A stretch of DNA of 64,000 nt, from positions 5,022,001 through 5,086,000 of the forward strand of contig NZ_CP059491.1 in the NCBI RefSeq assembly GCF_014041935.1, read 5' to 3'. This document shows positions 53,550-61,868 of the stretch, one piece after another. This stretch comes from Gordonia jinghuaiqii. GTDB taxonomy: Bacteria > Actinomycetota > Actinomycetes > Mycobacteriales > Mycobacteriaceae. The notes below the pieces were generated by a model. That model searched no databases. It was given only the letters and a program-made list of their open reading frames with translations, and was not told the DNA's origin. How positions within the stretch are numbered: position 1 is the first letter of the stretch; each line of letters begins with the position of its first letter. The position numbers and the translations under genes were made by a program.

Positions 53550-55265
53550 ATGACCAAGCGAACAGAATCGGGCGCCGAGATCGACATCAAGCCACGGAGT
53601 CGCGACGTCACCGACGGCCTGGAGAAGACGGCCGCCCGCGGCATGCTCCGCGCGGTGGGCATGGGTGACGACGACTGGGTGAAACCCCAGATCGGGGTGG
53701 GGTCGTCGTGGAACGAGATCACACCGTGCAACCTGTCGCTCGACCGCCTGGCCAAGGCCGTCAAAGACGGCGTACACGAAGGCGGCGGATACCCGCTCGA
53801 GTTCGGCACCATCTCGGTCTCCGACGGGATCTCGATGGGACACGAGGGCATGCACTTCTCCCTGGTGTCCCGCGAGGTGATCGCCGACAGTGTGGAAACC
53901 GTGATGAGCGCGGAGCGTCTCGACGGCTCGGTCCTGCTGGCCGGATGCGACAAGTCCCTGCCCGGCATGCTCATGGCGGCAGCGCGGCTCGATCTCGCGT
54001 CGGTGTTCCTCTACGCCGGTTCGACGCTGCCCGGGTATGCGACCCTGTCGGACGGCGAAGAGCGCCAGGTGACCATCATCGACGCCTTCGAGGCGGTGGG
54101 CGCATGCGCGCGTGGACTGATGAGCCGCGAGGACGTCGACACCATCGAACGCGCGATCTGTCCGGGTGAGGGCGCGTGCGGCGGGATGTACACGGCCAAC
54201 ACGATGGCCAGCGCCGCCGAGGCATTGGGGATGTCCCTCCCCGGCAGCGCGGCGCCGCCCGCCCCGGACAAGCGCCGGGACCAGTTCGCCCGGCAGAGCG
54301 GAATCGCCGTCGTGGAGATGCTGCGCCGCGGGATCACCGCGCGCGACATCATGACCCGCGAGGCGTTCGAGAACGCGATCGCGGTGGTGATGGCATTCGG
54401 CGGGTCCACCAACGCGGTACTCCATCTGCTCGCCATCGCCAATGAGGCCGAGGTCGAGTTGTCGCTCGACGATTTCATCCGCGTCGGCAGTCGCGTCCCG
54501 CACCTCGCCGACGTCAAACCGTTCGGCAGGCATGTGATGACCGACGTCGACCGCATCGGCGGTGTGCCGGTGGTGATGAAGGCACTCCTCGACGCCGGGC
54601 TCCTGCACGGGGACTGCCTGACGGTGACCGGCTCGACGGTGGCGGAGAACCTGGCGCACATCGCGCCGCCGGATCCGGACGGGCAGGTGTTGCGGGCCAC
54701 GAAGTCGCCCATCCATCCGACCGGCGGCATCACCATCCTGAAGGGATCGTTGGCCCCGGAGGGGGCGGTGGTGAAGTCGGCGGGCTTCGACTCCGACGTG
54801 TTCGAGGGAACCGCACGGGTATTCGACCGGGAACGGGCCGCGATGGACGCACTCGAGGACGGCACGATCACCGCCGGGGACGTCGTCGTCATCCGGTACG
54901 AAGGGCCCAAGGGCGGACCGGGGATGCGCGAGATGCTGGCCATCACCGGCGCCATCAAGGGCGCGGGCCTCGGCAAGGACGTGCTCCTGATGACCGACGG
55001 CCGGTTCTCCGGAGGCACCACCGGGCTGTGCGTGGGTCACGTCGCGCCGGAAGCCGTCGACGGCGGCCCGATCGCGCTGGTCCGCGATGGCGACCGCATC
55101 CGGCTCGACGTCGGCCGCGGCCTCCTCGACCTGCTGGTCGACGCCGACGAACTCGCCTCGCGTGCAAAGGATTTCACTCCCCTGCCGCCGCGGTACACCC
55201 GCGGCGTGCTGGCGAAGTACTCCAAGCTGGTCACGTCCGCGTCGCAGGGCGCCGTCTGCCGCTGA
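53550..55265 (+). CDS. ilvD: Dihydroxy-acid dehydratase
   Basis: A 571-residue IlvD. Cys residues for the Fe-S cluster lie in [11 protein letters not shown] and [18 protein letters not shown], and [19 protein letters not shown] near the C-terminus closes the active site. It dehydrates dihydroxy-isovalerate and -methylvalerate, the third step of valine and isoleucine synthesis. The ATG at 53550 is used. No strong ribosome-binding site precedes it, so leaderless translation is possible. It stands alone without other ilv genes. Confidence 0.95.
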   Translation: MTKRTESGAEIDIKPRSRDVTDGLEKTAARGMLRAVGMGDDDWVKPQIGVGSSWNEITPCNLSLDRLAKAVKDGVHEGGGYPLEFGTISVSDGISMGHEGMHFSLVSREVIADSVETVMSAERLDGSVLLAGCDKSLPGMLMAAARLDLASVFLYAGSTLPGYATLSDGEERQVTIIDAFEAVGACARGLMSREDVDTIERAICPGEGACGGMYTANTMASAAEALGMSLPGSAAPPAPDKRRDQFARQSGIAVVEMLRRGITARDIMTREAFENAIAVVMAFGGSTNAVLHLLAIANEAEVELSLDDFIRVGSRVPHLADVKPFGRHVMTDVDRIGGVPVVMKALLDAGLLHGDCLTVTGSTVAENLAHIAPPDPDGQVLRATKSPIHPTGGITILKGSLAPEGAVVKSAGFDSDVFEGTARVFDRERAAMDALEDGTITAGDVVVIRYEGPKGGPGMREMLAITGAIKGAGLGKDVLLMTDGRFSGGTTGLCVGHVAPEAVDGGPIALVRDGDRIRLDVGRGLLDLLVDADELASRAKDFTPLPPRYTRGVLAKYSKLVTSASQGAVCR

Positions 55266-55310
55266 GAGTGCGCACGCTGTCGGCGAAGTTCCGGTAACAG
55301 CCGACCCCGT

Positions 55311-55382
55311 CGGCGGTGGTCGTCGACCGTCTCCCCTGCCAAAAGGCCCCGCGCCGGGCTCCGGGAACGACGACCACCGCCG
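55311..55382 (+). terminator. 15-bp inverted repeat after ilvD
   Basis: CGGCGGTGGTCGTCG (55311-55325) and CGACGACCACCGCCG (55368-55382) are perfectly complementary around a 42-base loop that is itself GC-rich. It lies 45 bp after the ilvD stop and 74 bp before the next start, so it may be a terminator or part of the next gene's leader. Confidence 0.5.
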
Positions 55383-55455
55383 GCGCGCAGCTCGCCGATG
55401 TCGGATTTGGTGGAGTGCCTTCCGCGACACGGGTTGAGTTGTGCATACTTCGTCC

Positions 55456-57291
55456 ATGACAACACGCGATGTCACGGACCTTCATCTCGCGGCGGAGGGC
55501 GGCGGAGCGGCGCTGGACCAGGTCTTCCTGATGTCCGGGGCGGCCGCCGTCGTATCGGTCGGTCTGCTCTGGATCGGCTACCTGCACCGCACGCGCAAGA
55601 TCACCTGGCTGGTCACCCTGTCCGAATGGGCCGCGCGACGCGTCAACCGACCGCCGTGGGCGGCCCTGCCGATCTTCCTGTTCACCAGCACGATCATCTG
55701 CGCCCTGTTCGGTTTCCTCTGGGACGTCAGCCTGCACATCGGCGACGGCCGCGACGAGGGGCCACTGGCCAACCCGGCGCACTACTTCATCCTGGTGGGC
55801 CTGTTCCTGTTGTTCATCTCCGGAATGCTGTCGGTGTTCCTGCCCTTCGACAAGCCCGGGCGGTCGGCGGTCCGGATCACCCGGCACTGGTACGCACCGG
55901 TCGGCGGACTCCTGTTGGCAGGCTGCGGTTTCTACGCCTTGCTGGGCTTTCCGCTCGACGATGTCTGGCACCGCATCTTCGGCCAGGACGTCACACTCTG
56001 GGGTCCGACGCATCTGATGCTGATCGGTGGCGCGGGTCTGTCGCTCATCGCGGTGGTCATCCTCGACCGTGAGGGCAGGGCCGCGATGGGCCCCGACGCC
56101 CCGGCGGACGGACGCGGACAGTGGCTGGTCCGTTGCCTCGCCTTCGGCGGCCTGGTGATCGGCATGTCGGTCTTCCAGATCGAGTACGACTTCGGTGTCG
56201 AGCAGTTCCGGCTCGTGCTGCAGCCGATGATGATCGCCGGTGCCGGGGCGTTCGCCCTCGTCGCCGCCCGGATCAGCCTCGGACCGGGCGCCGCCCTCGT
56301 CGCGGCCGTGCTCGCGATCCTGCTGCGCGGCGTGGTCGCGGTCGTCGTCGGCCCCGCGCTCGGCGCACCGATCAATGTGTTCCCCCTCTACCTGGGCGCA
56401 GCCGTCGTCATCGAACTGCTCGCCCTGACCCCGCTCATCAAGCGGCGCGCGCTGTTCGGCGCGGTCGCAGGCCTCGGCGTCGCGACGCTCGGACTCTGGA
56501 TCGAGTCCTGGTGGATCGCCGCGGCGTACCCCTTCCCGTGGGTCACCGGCATGTGGGGCGAAGCCCTGGCGATGGCCGTCCCGGTGGGCGTCGTCGCGGG
56601 TCTGTGCGGTGGGCTGCTCGGCATCGTCTCCGTCGGTGAGCGACTCCCCCGGCGCTGGATCAGTGTCACCGCCGTGGTGCTTTCTGTCGTCGTGATCGGC
56701 GGTGCCGTCGCGAACGGCCTGCGGGTCTCCGTGCCCGCGGAGTCCTCCGCCCGGATCGTCCTGACCCCCGCCGGACCCAACGAGGCTGCCGAACAGAACG
56801 TCACGGCCGAGGTTTTCCTCGACCCGGCCGACGCGGTCAGCGACGACCCCGAGTGGGTCACGCTGATGTCCTGGCAGGGCGGGATCGAGAACGATCGCGG
56901 CATCGTCATCGACCGACTCGATCGCGTGGGCCCGAACCACTTCCGTTCCACCGAACCGATGCCGGTGTCGGGCTCGTGGAAGACCATCCTGCGCGTGCAG
57001 GACGGGACCACCATGGCCGGTGTCCCGGTGTACCTGCCCGCGGACCCCGCGATCGGCGCACAGGGGGAGCCTGCGCAACAGACGTCGACGAAACCGTTCG
57101 TCGCCGAGATCTCGATCCTGCAGCGTGAGCGCACCTTCGACTATCCGTCGTGGCTCTTCGGCGCCGCCTCCCTGGTGGTGCTGGTGTGTTCGCTGCTGCT
57201 CATCGCGGCGCTGTCGTGGGGGGCCGGGCGGATCAACGCCCACGAGCAGACCTCGGGTGCACGTGAGCCCGAGTTGCAGCCACAACCATGA
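55456..57291 (+). CDS. Polytopic membrane protein with extracytoplasmic C-terminal domain, first gene of a membrane operon
   Basis: A 611-residue protein with roughly 11 helices up to residue 420. A non-membrane domain of about 130 residues follows (VSVPAESSARIVLTPAGPN; VTLMSWQGG; SWKTILRVQDGTTMAGVPVYLP), which looks like a beta-sandwich outside the membrane, then a last helix (LVVLVCSLLLIAALSW). Conserved-looking Trp/His residues occur in membrane loops (FLWDVSLHIGDGRD, WGPTHLMLIGG). I do not recognise a family with certainty. ATG 55456 is preferred; GTG 55441 is also in frame. Its stop overlaps the next start (ATGA). The metal-ligand-like His/Asp residues suggest metal or oxidase assembly, which is only inference. 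Confidence 0.65.
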   Translation: MTTRDVTDLHLAAEGGGAALDQVFLMSGAAAVVSVGLLWIGYLHRTRKITWLVTLSEWAARRVNRPPWAALPIFLFTSTIICALFGFLWDVSLHIGDGRDEGPLANPAHYFILVGLFLLFISGMLSVFLPFDKPGRSAVRITRHWYAPVGGLLLAGCGFYALLGFPLDDVWHRIFGQDVTLWGPTHLMLIGGAGLSLIAVVILDREGRAAMGPDAPADGRGQWLVRCLAFGGLVIGMSVFQIEYDFGVEQFRLVLQPMMIAGAGAFALVAARISLGPGAALVAAVLAILLRGVVAVVVGPALGAPINVFPLYLGAAVVIELLALTPLIKRRALFGAVAGLGVATLGLWIESWWIAAAYPFPWVTGMWGEALAMAVPVGVVAGLCGGLLGIVSVGERLPRRWISVTAVVLSVVVIGGAVANGLRVSVPAESSARIVLTPAGPNEAAEQNVTAEVFLDPADAVSDDPEWVTLMSWQGGIENDRGIVIDRLDRVGPNHFRSTEPMPVSGSWKTILRVQDGTTMAGVPVYLPADPAIGAQGEPAQQTSTKPFVAEISILQRERTFDYPSWLFGAASLVVLVCSLLLIAALSWGAGRINAHEQTSGAREPELQPQP

Positions 57292-57596
57292 TCGCCGCCG
57301 CAGCGGACCCGGTCGTCCTTCACCTGGCAACGCACCCGCTCGTGCTGGCCCTGCCTGCGGTGATCCCCGCGTTCCTGGTGGTGGGCGTCGTCATCGCCAT
57401 CGCGATCGCCGATCGTCGTCGGGGGGATGACGACGAGGATGCCGGTGACGACGCGGATGCCGAGGACAAGAACGCCGAAGATGCCGGGGGCGCCGGGGAG
57501 GACACCCCCGGCGACTCGGCGCGCACCACCCACCCCGATCCCACCGATCCAGCGAACCGGAACGAGGCCGATGACCCCGCCCGCGAGGCCGACTGA
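57288..57596 (+). CDS. Small single-span membrane protein with acidic tail
   Basis: A 102-residue protein. One hydrophobic helix (about residues 18-42, LVLALPAVIPAFLVVGVVIAIAIA) is followed by RRR and then a 55-residue tail that is almost entirely Asp, Glu, Ala and Pro. The charge pattern predicts a cytoplasmic acidic tail. The ATG overlaps the previous stop, and its last 26 bases overlap the next gene, so it belongs to the same operon. It may tether or regulate the flanking membrane proteins. No family is recognised. Confidence 0.65.
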   Translation: MIAAAADPVVLHLATHPLVLALPAVIPAFLVVGVVIAIAIADRRRGDDDEDAGDDADAEDKNAEDAGGAGEDTPGDSARTTHPDPTDPANRNEADDPAREAD

Positions 57597-58920
57597 CACC
57601 CTGCTCGCCCACGGACTCGGCGGTTCGGAGTTCCTGCCCATTCCGCTGACCGCGGTGCTGATCGGCAGCGCATGGGCGTTGACCATCTCCTTCGCCGTCA
57701 TCGCATTTGCTTGGCGCACACCACGATACGGGCGGCCCGACGCCGGGCGGGACCTGCCGGTATGGGTCACGACGGTCGTCGACAACCGGTGGGTTCGCGG
57801 CGTGATCGCCGGTGCCGCACTGGTTCTGACCGTGTGGCTGGTGGTGGCCGCGTTGGGCCCGGCCACCGACGAGAACCCCCTGCCGGGCGCGTTCTACGTG
57901 CTGCTGTGGGTCGGCATGATCGTATTGTCGGCGCTCATCGGCCCGGTGTGGCGGGTGTTGTCGCCGGTCCGCACCGTGTTGCGGGCTGCCCGCGGGCTCT
58001 TCGGCCCACGGGTCGTCGGCCTGACGGACTATCCGCGCCGCCTGGGCTGGTGGCCCGCGGCGTTCGGCCTGTTCGCCTTCGTCTGGTTGGAACTGGCGTC
58101 ACCGGAACCGGATTCGGTTTCTTCGGTGCGGATCTGGCTGATCTGCTACCTCGTGATCACCCTCGTCGGCGGCGTGGTCTACGGGCTGCGATGGACCGAG
58201 GACGCCGACCCGTTCGCGGTGTACAGCACGGTCGCCTCCCGGCTCGCCCCGTTCGCGAAGAACGCCGACGGCCGGGTCATCCTGCGCAGTCCGATGAACT
58301 CACTGACCACCCTGCCGGTCCTGCCCGGTACCGTCGCCGTTCTCGCAATCCTGCTCGGGTCCACCGCCTTCGACAGTTTCTCGGCGTTCCCGCAGTGGCA
58401 GGATCTCGTCGCCGACGTCTCCCATGGCAGCGAGGTGATCGCCACCCTGATCTCCACCGCCGGACTGCTGGTGTTCGTCGGTGTCGTCGCGCTCACGTTC
58501 TGGTCGGCGGCCCGCGCCGTGGGCGGTGTGCAGCCCGATCTCCGGCGTCGCCTGCCTGGTCTGATGGCGCACTCGCTCATCCCGATCGTCATCGGCTACA
58601 TCCTCGCCCACTACCTGCAGTCACTCGTGGAGCAGGGCCAGGAGGCCATCCTCGCCCTCGGCGATCCGCTGGGTCGCGGCTGGAACATCTTGTGGCTCAG
58701 CGATGCCCACCCCGTGTATGTGATGTCGGCGCACCCGACGCTCACGGTGACACTCAAGGTGGTGTTCGTGCTGGGCGGGCACATGCTGGGGGTGGCCGCC
58801 GCCCACGACGCGTCGTTGCGGCTCCTCCCCCGTCGGCACCAGCTGACCGGGCAGCTCACCATGATGGTGACGATGGTCTTCTACACGTTCCTCGGGCTGT
58901 ACCTGCTGTTCGGCGGCTAG
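57571..58920 (+). CDS. Polytopic membrane protein, similar to those annotated fenitrothion hydrolase-like
   Basis: A 449-residue protein with about 11 helices. The opening (LLAHGLGGSEFLPIPLTAVLIGSAWALTISF, read in parts) matches membrane proteins that databases call hypothetical fenitrothion hydrolase, a name that rests on a single pathway and need not describe the role. Late motifs include ALGDPLGRGWNILW, DAHPVYVMSAHP and FVLGGHMLGVAAAHDASLRLL, with several His residues placed as in metal- or haem-binding proteins. It overlaps the small acidic gene by 26 bases and ends the operon, just before the second hairpin repeat. Function unknown. Confidence 0.68.
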   Translation: MTPPARPTDTLLAHGLGGSEFLPIPLTAVLIGSAWALTISFAVIAFAWRTPRYGRPDAGRDLPVWVTTVVDNRWVRGVIAGAALVLTVWLVVAALGPATDENPLPGAFYVLLWVGMIVLSALIGPVWRVLSPVRTVLRAARGLFGPRVVGLTDYPRRLGWWPAAFGLFAFVWLELASPEPDSVSSVRIWLICYLVITLVGGVVYGLRWTEDADPFAVYSTVASRLAPFAKNADGRVILRSPMNSLTTLPVLPGTVAVLAILLGSTAFDSFSAFPQWQDLVADVSHGSEVIATLISTAGLLVFVGVVALTFWSAARAVGGVQPDLRRRLPGLMAHSLIPIVIGYILAHYLQSLVEQGQEAILALGDPLGRGWNILWLSDAHPVYVMSAHPTLTVTLKVVFVLGGHMLGVAAAHDASLRLLPRRHQLTGQLTMMVTMVFYTFLGLYLLFGG

Positions 58921-58935
58921 GGCATCGCCGATCTC

Positions 58936-58988
58936 GAGATCAGGTTGCGTTCGTGCCCGCCTTCCGGGGACAAACGCAACGCGATCTC
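58936..58988. repeat. 53-bp hairpin repeat, copy 2
   Basis: Same unit as at 53462-53514, with arms GAGATCAGGTTGCGTT and AACGCAACGCGATCTC (two mismatches) and the same loop length. It lies between the membrane operon and a convergent methyltransferase and overlaps that gene's stop codon by two bases. Confidence 0.7.
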
Positions 58989-59631
58989 ACTCGGGTCCGC
59001 GTCGCGCCCGGAACACGACGTCGTGGGTGTGGTGCCCTCCCCCTGCCGCCCTGCCCCGCTCGCGTGTCTCGTCGGTGACGATCTGCCACTCGTCGCCGAG
59101 CAGGCCGGCGAAGTCTGCGGGCTGGAGGTAGTCGTCCGGGTCGAAACCGTGGGCCCGCACGCCCTCCGGCGCATGCGCGACAACGAGTATCGAGCCGCCC
59201 GGACCGACCGCGTCCACCAGACGGCGCGCGGCGTCGACGCTCCGCTTGGGGATCGGGAAGTAGTGCAGCGTAACGAGATCGACGTCGGTGGCGGGCACGT
59301 CATCGGCGAGAACGTCGGCCCGCAGCCAGGTGATCGTCGGCCGCGGATCGATCTCCCGGGCCCGGTCGATCGCGACCTGCGAGATGTCGAGGGCGGTGAC
59401 CTGCCATCCGCGGTCGGCGAGCCAGCGCGCGTCGGCACCCTCCCCGGAACCGACGTCGAGCGCGACCCCGGGGTCGAGGTCGGACACCTCGGCGACGAGC
59501 GCGGGGTTGACCTCGGAGGTCCACAACCGCTCGGAGCTGCGGTAGCGCTCGTCCCACTCCTGCGCGCTCCCGGAATCGTCGGGACGGTCGGAATCGGCTG
59601 CGGTGTCGGGACGTACGTCGTCGGAACTCAT
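58987..59631 (-). CDS. Class I SAM-dependent methyltransferase
   Basis: A 214-residue methyltransferase. Motif I (VALDVGSGEGADARWLADRG), the acidic VTALDIS that binds the ribose, and a LRADVLADD segment are all in place. A post-motif stretch DVDLVTLHYFPIPKRSV fits thiol- or small-molecule methyltransferases. The N-terminal 30 residues are acidic and low-complexity. The ATG at 59631 has GAGGA close upstream. It is convergent with the membrane operon. The acceptor is unknown. Confidence 0.85.
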   Translation of the reverse strand: MSSDDVRPDTAADSDRPDDSGSAQEWDERYRSSERLWTSEVNPALVAEVSDLDPGVALDVGSGEGADARWLADRGWQVTALDISQVAIDRAREIDPRPTITWLRADVLADDVPATDVDLVTLHYFPIPKRSVDAARRLVDAVGPGGSILVVAHAPEGVRAHGFDPDDYLQPADFAGLLGDEWQIVTDETRERGRAAGGGHHTHDVVFRARRGPE

Positions 59632-59731
59632 GTCCTCGACTGTGGCACGAGAGCCCGAAGGTATCCAGGGCACTTGCCGACTCCGCAAGAATCGCGTCGA
59701 CGACGCGCAGCCTTCTCGACGACCACCCGGA

Positions 59732-60895
59732 TCACGGCACCACGGTCGCGATCCGTTCGATCGCCTCGGTCAGCACCTCCGGCGAACACGCGACGTTCAG
59801 CCGCGCGAAGCCCGCGCCCGGCTTCCCGAACGCCGGCCCGTAGTGCAGCGCCACCCGTGCGCGCTCGAGGATCGGGATACCGGGGTTGTCGCCCAGTCCC
59901 GCCTCACGGAAATCGAGCCAGGCCAGGTACGACGCCTGCGGCCTGGTGTAGCCGACACCCGGAAGATGCTGTGCGAGCAGCTTCTCCAGGAGGTCGAGGC
60001 TCTCGCCGATGACCTCGATCGTGGCGTCGAGCCACTCGTCGCCGTGACCGAAGGCCGCTTCGGTTGCCGCACGACCCAACAGGCTTGCGCGGTAACGGAC
60101 CTCGTCGGGTTGGCGCGCGATGATCGCCCGGGTGCGGTCCGAGGCGGCAACCATGAACGCGCACTTGGCCCCCGCGAGATTGAACGCCTTGCTCGCCGAA
60201 TGCGCCGCGATCCCGATCTCGCGCGCGGCGTCGGACACCGCCAGGAACGGGGTGAACCCGGCTCCCGGATGGACCAGTGGAGCGTGGATCTCGTCGCTGA
60301 CAACGGTCGCGTCGTACGCGGCGGCGAGCTCGGCCAGCCGGGCCAGGTCGGCGGCAGGATGGACCAGCCCCAGCGGATTGTGCGGATGACACAGCAGGAT
60401 CGCGCGGGCGCCCTCGGCCAATGCGCCCTCGACACCGTCGAGGTCCATCCGCCAGGCCGACGACCCGTGCGCGGGCGTCTCGAGCAACGGCACCTCGACG
60501 ACCCGGCCGCCGGCTTCGGGGATGAGTTCGAAGAACGGCGGATAGACCGGCGGCATCAGGACGACGCCGTCGCCGGGGGCGATCGCGGTGCGCAGCGTCT
60601 CCACGATCACGACACTCACGTCGGTGGTGAGGGTGACGTCGTCGGGACTGACCCGCCAACCCCACCGGCGATCGGCGAAACCGGCGAAGGCAGGCCCGAC
60701 CGTGCCCGAGTCCCCGGCATACCCGACGTCGGAGGCGCGCACGCGGGCGATGATGGCGTCGGCGACCACCGGCGCGAGCTGATAGTCCATCTCCGCGATG
60801 AACAGCGGCAACACGTCGTCGGGGTGAGTGCTCCACTTGGAGCTGGTGCGGCGTCGCAGTTCATCGAGAGGCGGGGCGCTGGGTCGGGTGCTCAC
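59732..60895 (-). CDS. MalY/PatB-type PLP-dependent aminotransferase or C-S lyase
   Basis: A 387-residue fold-type I PLP enzyme. The Schiff-base Lys lies in AAHSASKAFNLAG, the PLP-binding Asp in VVSDEIHAPLV, and HPHNPLG matches the substrate loop of the family. MalY/PatB proteins cleave cystathionine and related C-S bonds and can also transaminate. The N-terminal segment FIAEMDYQLAP is typical. It starts with GTG at 60895. It sits between the methyltransferase and the divergent LLM oxidoreductase. Confidence 0.9.
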   Translation of the reverse strand: MSTRPSAPPLDELRRRTSSKWSTHPDDVLPLFIAEMDYQLAPVVADAIIARVRASDVGYAGDSGTVGPAFAGFADRRWGWRVSPDDVTLTTDVSVVIVETLRTAIAPGDGVVLMPPVYPPFFELIPEAGGRVVEVPLLETPAHGSSAWRMDLDGVEGALAEGARAILLCHPHNPLGLVHPAADLARLAELAAAYDATVVSDEIHAPLVHPGAGFTPFLAVSDAAREIGIAAHSASKAFNLAGAKCAFMVAASDRTRAIIARQPDEVRYRASLLGRAATEAAFGHGDEWLDATIEVIGESLDLLEKLLAQHLPGVGYTRPQASYLAWLDFREAGLGDNPGIPILERARVALHYGPAFGKPGAGFARLNVACSPEVLTEAIERIATVVP

Positions 60896-61006
60896 GGGAT
60901 ACTTCGTACCTCATGGACCTTCGGGGACGCGCCCTCCGCAGGTTCGGGGCGCACCTCAGGAATCAGCGGGTGACACCCGACGGTGAATGCAGGCAGACTG
61001 GTCGTC

Positions 61007-61798
61007 ATGGCATTCCCCATTCGCATCGGTGTCCAGATCCAGCCCCAGCACGCTCCCGAATACGCACTGATCCGTGACGCGGTCCGTCGCGCCGAAGACA
61101 CCGGCGTCGACATCGCTTTCAACTGGGACCACTTCTATCCGCTCTACGGCGCGCCCGAAGGCGAGCACTTCGAATGCTGGACGATGCTCGGCGCGTGGGC
61201 CGAACAGACCTCACGGGTGGAGATCGGCGCCCTGGTGACCTGCAACTCCTACCGCAATCCCGAGCTGCTCGCCGACATGGCCCGCACCGTCGACCACATC
61301 AGCGGCGGGCGTCTGATCCTCGGTGTCGGCGCAGGCTGGTTCGAGAAAGACTACGACGAGTACGGCTACGAATTCGGGACCGTCGGATCGCGTCTCAACG
61401 ACTTCGGAGCCGCACTTCCGCGCATCAAGTCCCGCCTGGCGAAACTCAACCCGGCGCCGACACGCGACATCCCCATCCTCATCGGCGGCAGCGGCGAGAA
61501 GAAGACGCTGCGCTACATCGCCGAACACGGCGACGTGTGGCACGGCTTCAACGACGTCGAGCAGTACCGGCACAAGTCGAAGGTGCTGGCCGAGCACTGC
61601 GCGGCGGTCGGACGCGATCCCGAGACCATCGAACGGTCGTCGGGGCTGAACTTCGACGGGAACACCGACGCACTGCTGCGTGATGCCGACGCGCTCGCCG
61701 ACGAGGGCGTCACGCTGCTGACGGTCGGGGTGACCGGGCCCGATTACGACCTCACGGCTCTCGAGGCCCTGTGCAGGTGGCGCGACGCGCGCAACTGA
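61007..61798 (+). CDS. LLM-class F420-dependent oxidoreductase
   Basis: A 263-residue luciferase-like protein. The TIM-barrel start (IRIGVQIQPQHAPEYALIRDA), the FNWDHFYPLYG loop, the VTCNSYRNPELLADMARTVDHISGGRLILGVGAGW segment (read in parts) and IPILIGGSGEKKTLRY are typical of F420 enzymes of Mycobacteriales. It transfers hydride between F420 and an unknown substrate. The ATG at 61007 gives the family start MAFPIRIG. It is 111 bp from the divergent aminotransferase. Confidence 0.87.
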   Translation: MAFPIRIGVQIQPQHAPEYALIRDAVRRAEDTGVDIAFNWDHFYPLYGAPEGEHFECWTMLGAWAEQTSRVEIGALVTCNSYRNPELLADMARTVDHISGGRLILGVGAGWFEKDYDEYGYEFGTVGSRLNDFGAALPRIKSRLAKLNPAPTRDIPILIGGSGEKKTLRYIAEHGDVWHGFNDVEQYRHKSKVLAEHCAAVGRDPETIERSSGLNFDGNTDALLRDADALADEGVTLLTVGVTGPDYDLTALEALCRWRDARN

Positions 61799-61868
61799 AC
61801 GCACGGCCGATCTCCGGTCCGGCGGCCATACACTCACCCGAATGCGACGGCTGGTTAGATTTGTGATC

